Notes under the pieces: model-generated
The model's database searches: none
What the model saw: only the letters and a program-made list of their open reading frames with translations
What the model was told of the DNA's origin: nothing
Source: Herbaspirillum huttiense
GTDB lineage: Bacteria; Pseudomonadota; Gammaproteobacteria; Burkholderiales; Burkholderiaceae_D
Reading direction: 5' to 3'
Length of the DNA stretch: 64,000 nt
Assembly: GCF_004367745.1 (NCBI RefSeq)
Contig: NZ_CP037993.1
Location: 3,224,001 to 3,288,000 of the forward strand
Part shown: positions 62,555 through 64,000 of the stretch, piece by piece
How the letters are laid out: each line of letters starts with the position of its first letter
Numbering within the stretch: the first letter of the stretch is position 1
Made by a program: the position numbers and the translations under genes

Positions 62555-63688
62555 TTGAACAACGCCGCCACCTTCCGCCTCGAACCGTCCAGCCCGCCTG
62601 TGCTGCACGTGGAAGGCGACTGGACCTTGCGCAACTACCGCGCGCTGTCGCACCAGATCGCACAGCAGCGGCCGGCGGTAGACGATCAGCTGGTGCTGAC
62701 GTTTTCTGCACTGACCGCCTTTGACACCGTGGGCGCCAAGCTGCTGGTGGATCTGCTGGGCGTGCCCGCAGCCTTGCGCCAGACCGGCGAAGACAGCAAT
62801 CTGCCGCGCGCCTGGCGCGGCCTGCTGGCCGCCGTGGCCGAGGCCAAGGCGATCGCCATGCCCAAGGCCGCCCCGCCGCCGCAGGCCTGGATTACCGACA
62901 TGCTGGAACGGGCCGGCGTGGCCACCCTCAACCTGCGCGCCTGTTCGCGCGGCCTGCTGGGTTTTGCCGGACTGTGCCTGCAGACCTTGGCGGCCTCGTT
63001 CTGGCGTCCTTCGCGCTGGCGCTTTACGGGCGTAGTGGCCCAGGTGGAACAGACCGGGCTGGACGCGGTCCCCATCGTCTCCCTGCTGACCTTCATGGTG
63101 GGTGCCGTGGTCGCCTTCCTGGGGGCGACCGTGCTGGCCGATTTCGGCGCCAGTCTTTATACGGTGGACCTGGTGGCCTTCTCCTTCCTGCGTGAATTCG
63201 CCGTCCTGCTGACGGCCATCCTGATGGCCGGGCGCACCGCCAGTTCCTTTACGGCGCAGATCGGCTCAATGAAGGCCAACGAGGAAATCGATGCCATCCG
63301 CGCCCTTGGACTGGACCCGATCAACCTGCTGGTCCTGCCGCGCATCATCGCGCTGCTGATCTCCATGCCGCTGCTCACCTTCATCGCCATGATGTCGGGC
63401 CTCTTCGGCGGAGCCATGGTGTGCGCGCTGTCGCTGGACATCAGCCCGACCATGTTCATCGCGCTGCTGCAGCAGGATGTGAGCATCCGCCACTTCGTGC
63501 TGGGCATGGTCAAGGCACCGCTGTTTGCCTTCGTGATTGCCATCATCGGTTGCAACGAAGGCTTCAAGGTCAGCGGCAGCGCCCAGTCGGTGGGCCAGCA
63601 CACCACCTCCAGCGTGGTGCAGTCGATCTTCGTGGTGATTTTGCTGGATGCACTGGCGGCCCTGTTCTTCATGGAGATGGGATGGTGA
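62555..63688 (+). CDS. ABC transporter permease with N-terminal STAS domain (MlaE family)
   Basis: A 377-residue protein for phospholipid or lipid transport. The N-terminal STAS-like domain (about residues 10-110, VLTFSALTAFDTVGAKLLVDLL) is fused to the MlaE permease domain (about 130-377; GVVAQVEQTGLDAVPIVSL, AFSFLREFAVLLTAILMAGRTASSFTAQIGSMKANEEIDAI and the C-terminal GSAQSVGQHTTSSVVQSIF). In the E. coli Mla system the STAS part is a separate MlaB. The start is a TTG; no ATG occurs early enough to keep the STAS fold. It overlaps the ATPase gene by 7 bp. Confidence 0.88.
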   Translation: MNNAATFRLEPSSPPVLHVEGDWTLRNYRALSHQIAQQRPAVDDQLVLTFSALTAFDTVGAKLLVDLLGVPAALRQTGEDSNLPRAWRGLLAAVAEAKAIAMPKAAPPPQAWITDMLERAGVATLNLRACSRGLLGFAGLCLQTLAASFWRPSRWRFTGVVAQVEQTGLDAVPIVSLLTFMVGAVVAFLGATVLADFGASLYTVDLVAFSFLREFAVLLTAILMAGRTASSFTAQIGSMKANEEIDAIRALGLDPINLLVLPRIIALLISMPLLTFIAMMSGLFGGAMVCALSLDISPTMFIALLQQDVSIRHFVLGMVKAPLFAFVIAIIGCNEGFKVSGSAQSVGQHTTSSVVQSIFVVILLDALAALFFMEMGW

Positions 63689-64000
63689 CCCCGGCGCACG
63701 ACGATCAGGCCGTCGAAGCGATCATCGACGTGCGCGGCCTGCGCAACCAGTTCGGACCGCAAGTGGTCCATGACCAGCTGGACCTGCAGGTGCGGCGCGG
63801 TGAAATCCTCGGCGTGGTGGGCGGTTCCGGCACCGGCAAATCGGTCCTGCTGCGCAGTATCGTCGGCTTGCAACGTCCTGCGGCCGGACAGGTGAAAGTG
63901 TTCGGACAGGATCTGTCTGCACTGTCCACCGAAGCACGTTCGCAGTATGAGCGTCGCTTCGGCGTGCTGTTCCAGCAGGGCGCATTGTTCTCTTCGCTGA
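63682..64000 (+). CDS. MlaF-type ABC transporter ATPase, N-terminal part (cut by window edge)
   Basis: About 106 residues visible. Walker A GGSGTGKSVLLRS and the Q-loop region FGVLFQQGALFSSL match MlaF/MCE-associated ATPases. It overlaps the permease gene (ATG at 63682, or GTG at 63685 giving a GTGA overlap), so the two are coupled. MlaD-type and auxiliary lipoprotein genes would be expected next, beyond the window. Confidence 0.88.
   Translation, partial: MVTPAHDDQAVEAIIDVRGLRNQFGPQVVHDQLDLQVRRGEILGVVGGSGTGKSVLLRSIVGLQRPAAGQVKVFGQDLSALSTEARSQYERRFGVLFQQGALFSSL

Overview
The window is high-GC, tightly packed bacterial DNA. Gene order and content suggest a betaproteobacterium of the order Burkholderiales, most likely Oxalobacteraceae and Herbaspirillum-like. 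This is an inference from lolC-lolD, a frameshifted prfB followed by lysS, a Tat-type PhoX, type-2 ArgC, Burkholderiales-type porin and many LysR/MocR/AraC regulators with divergent targets. No phage, insertion sequence or CRISPR array was seen.

1-16490 is mostly housekeeping. It holds the 5' part of argE, lolD-lolC (lipoprotein sorting), a UvrD/Rep-type helicase, a recJ pair overlapping by ATGA, a membrane diguanylate cyclase, a lipoprotein, a Tat-exported PhoX phosphatase behind a Pho-box-like site, prfB with its programmed +1 frameshift, lysS and a glycine-zipper protein.

16833-23690 holds a serine hydrolase, a membrane protein, a stand-alone receiver domain, a MocR regulator facing a GNAT acetyltransferase across a 58-bp dyad, and a LysR regulator facing argC across a clean LTTR palindrome.

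23714-31408 is a catabolic unit: a six-gene minus-strand operon (MaoC-type hydratase, acyl-CoA dehydrogenase, family III CoA-transferase, CitE-type lyase, Zn-alcohol dehydrogenase, TRAP binding protein) with a divergent LysR gene. It matches the itaconate-degradation layout known in pseudomonads (ict, ich, ccl): itaconate to itaconyl-CoA to citramalyl-CoA to acetyl-CoA plus pyruvate.

31429-39360 holds a TauE/SafE permease, a 27-residue membrane peptide, an SDR lacking the catalytic Tyr and Lys, tRNA-Ser(UGA), an orphan secreted protein next to a broken VOC-family gene, a large EAL phosphodiesterase and an MFS transporter.

39388-47949 is a complete type I secretion unit: a 1205-residue RTX protein with an embedded C39-like cysteine peptidase domain, then its ABC exporter, HlyD adaptor and TolC-like channel, all on the minus strand.

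48731-62261 has an AraC regulator, a four-gene DUF1329-DUF1302-RND-YCF48 operon and, on the other strand, porin, copper amine oxidase and aldehyde dehydrogenase genes for amine oxidation. The window ends in an Mla-type lipid ABC transporter (STAS-MlaE permease, then a truncated ATPase).
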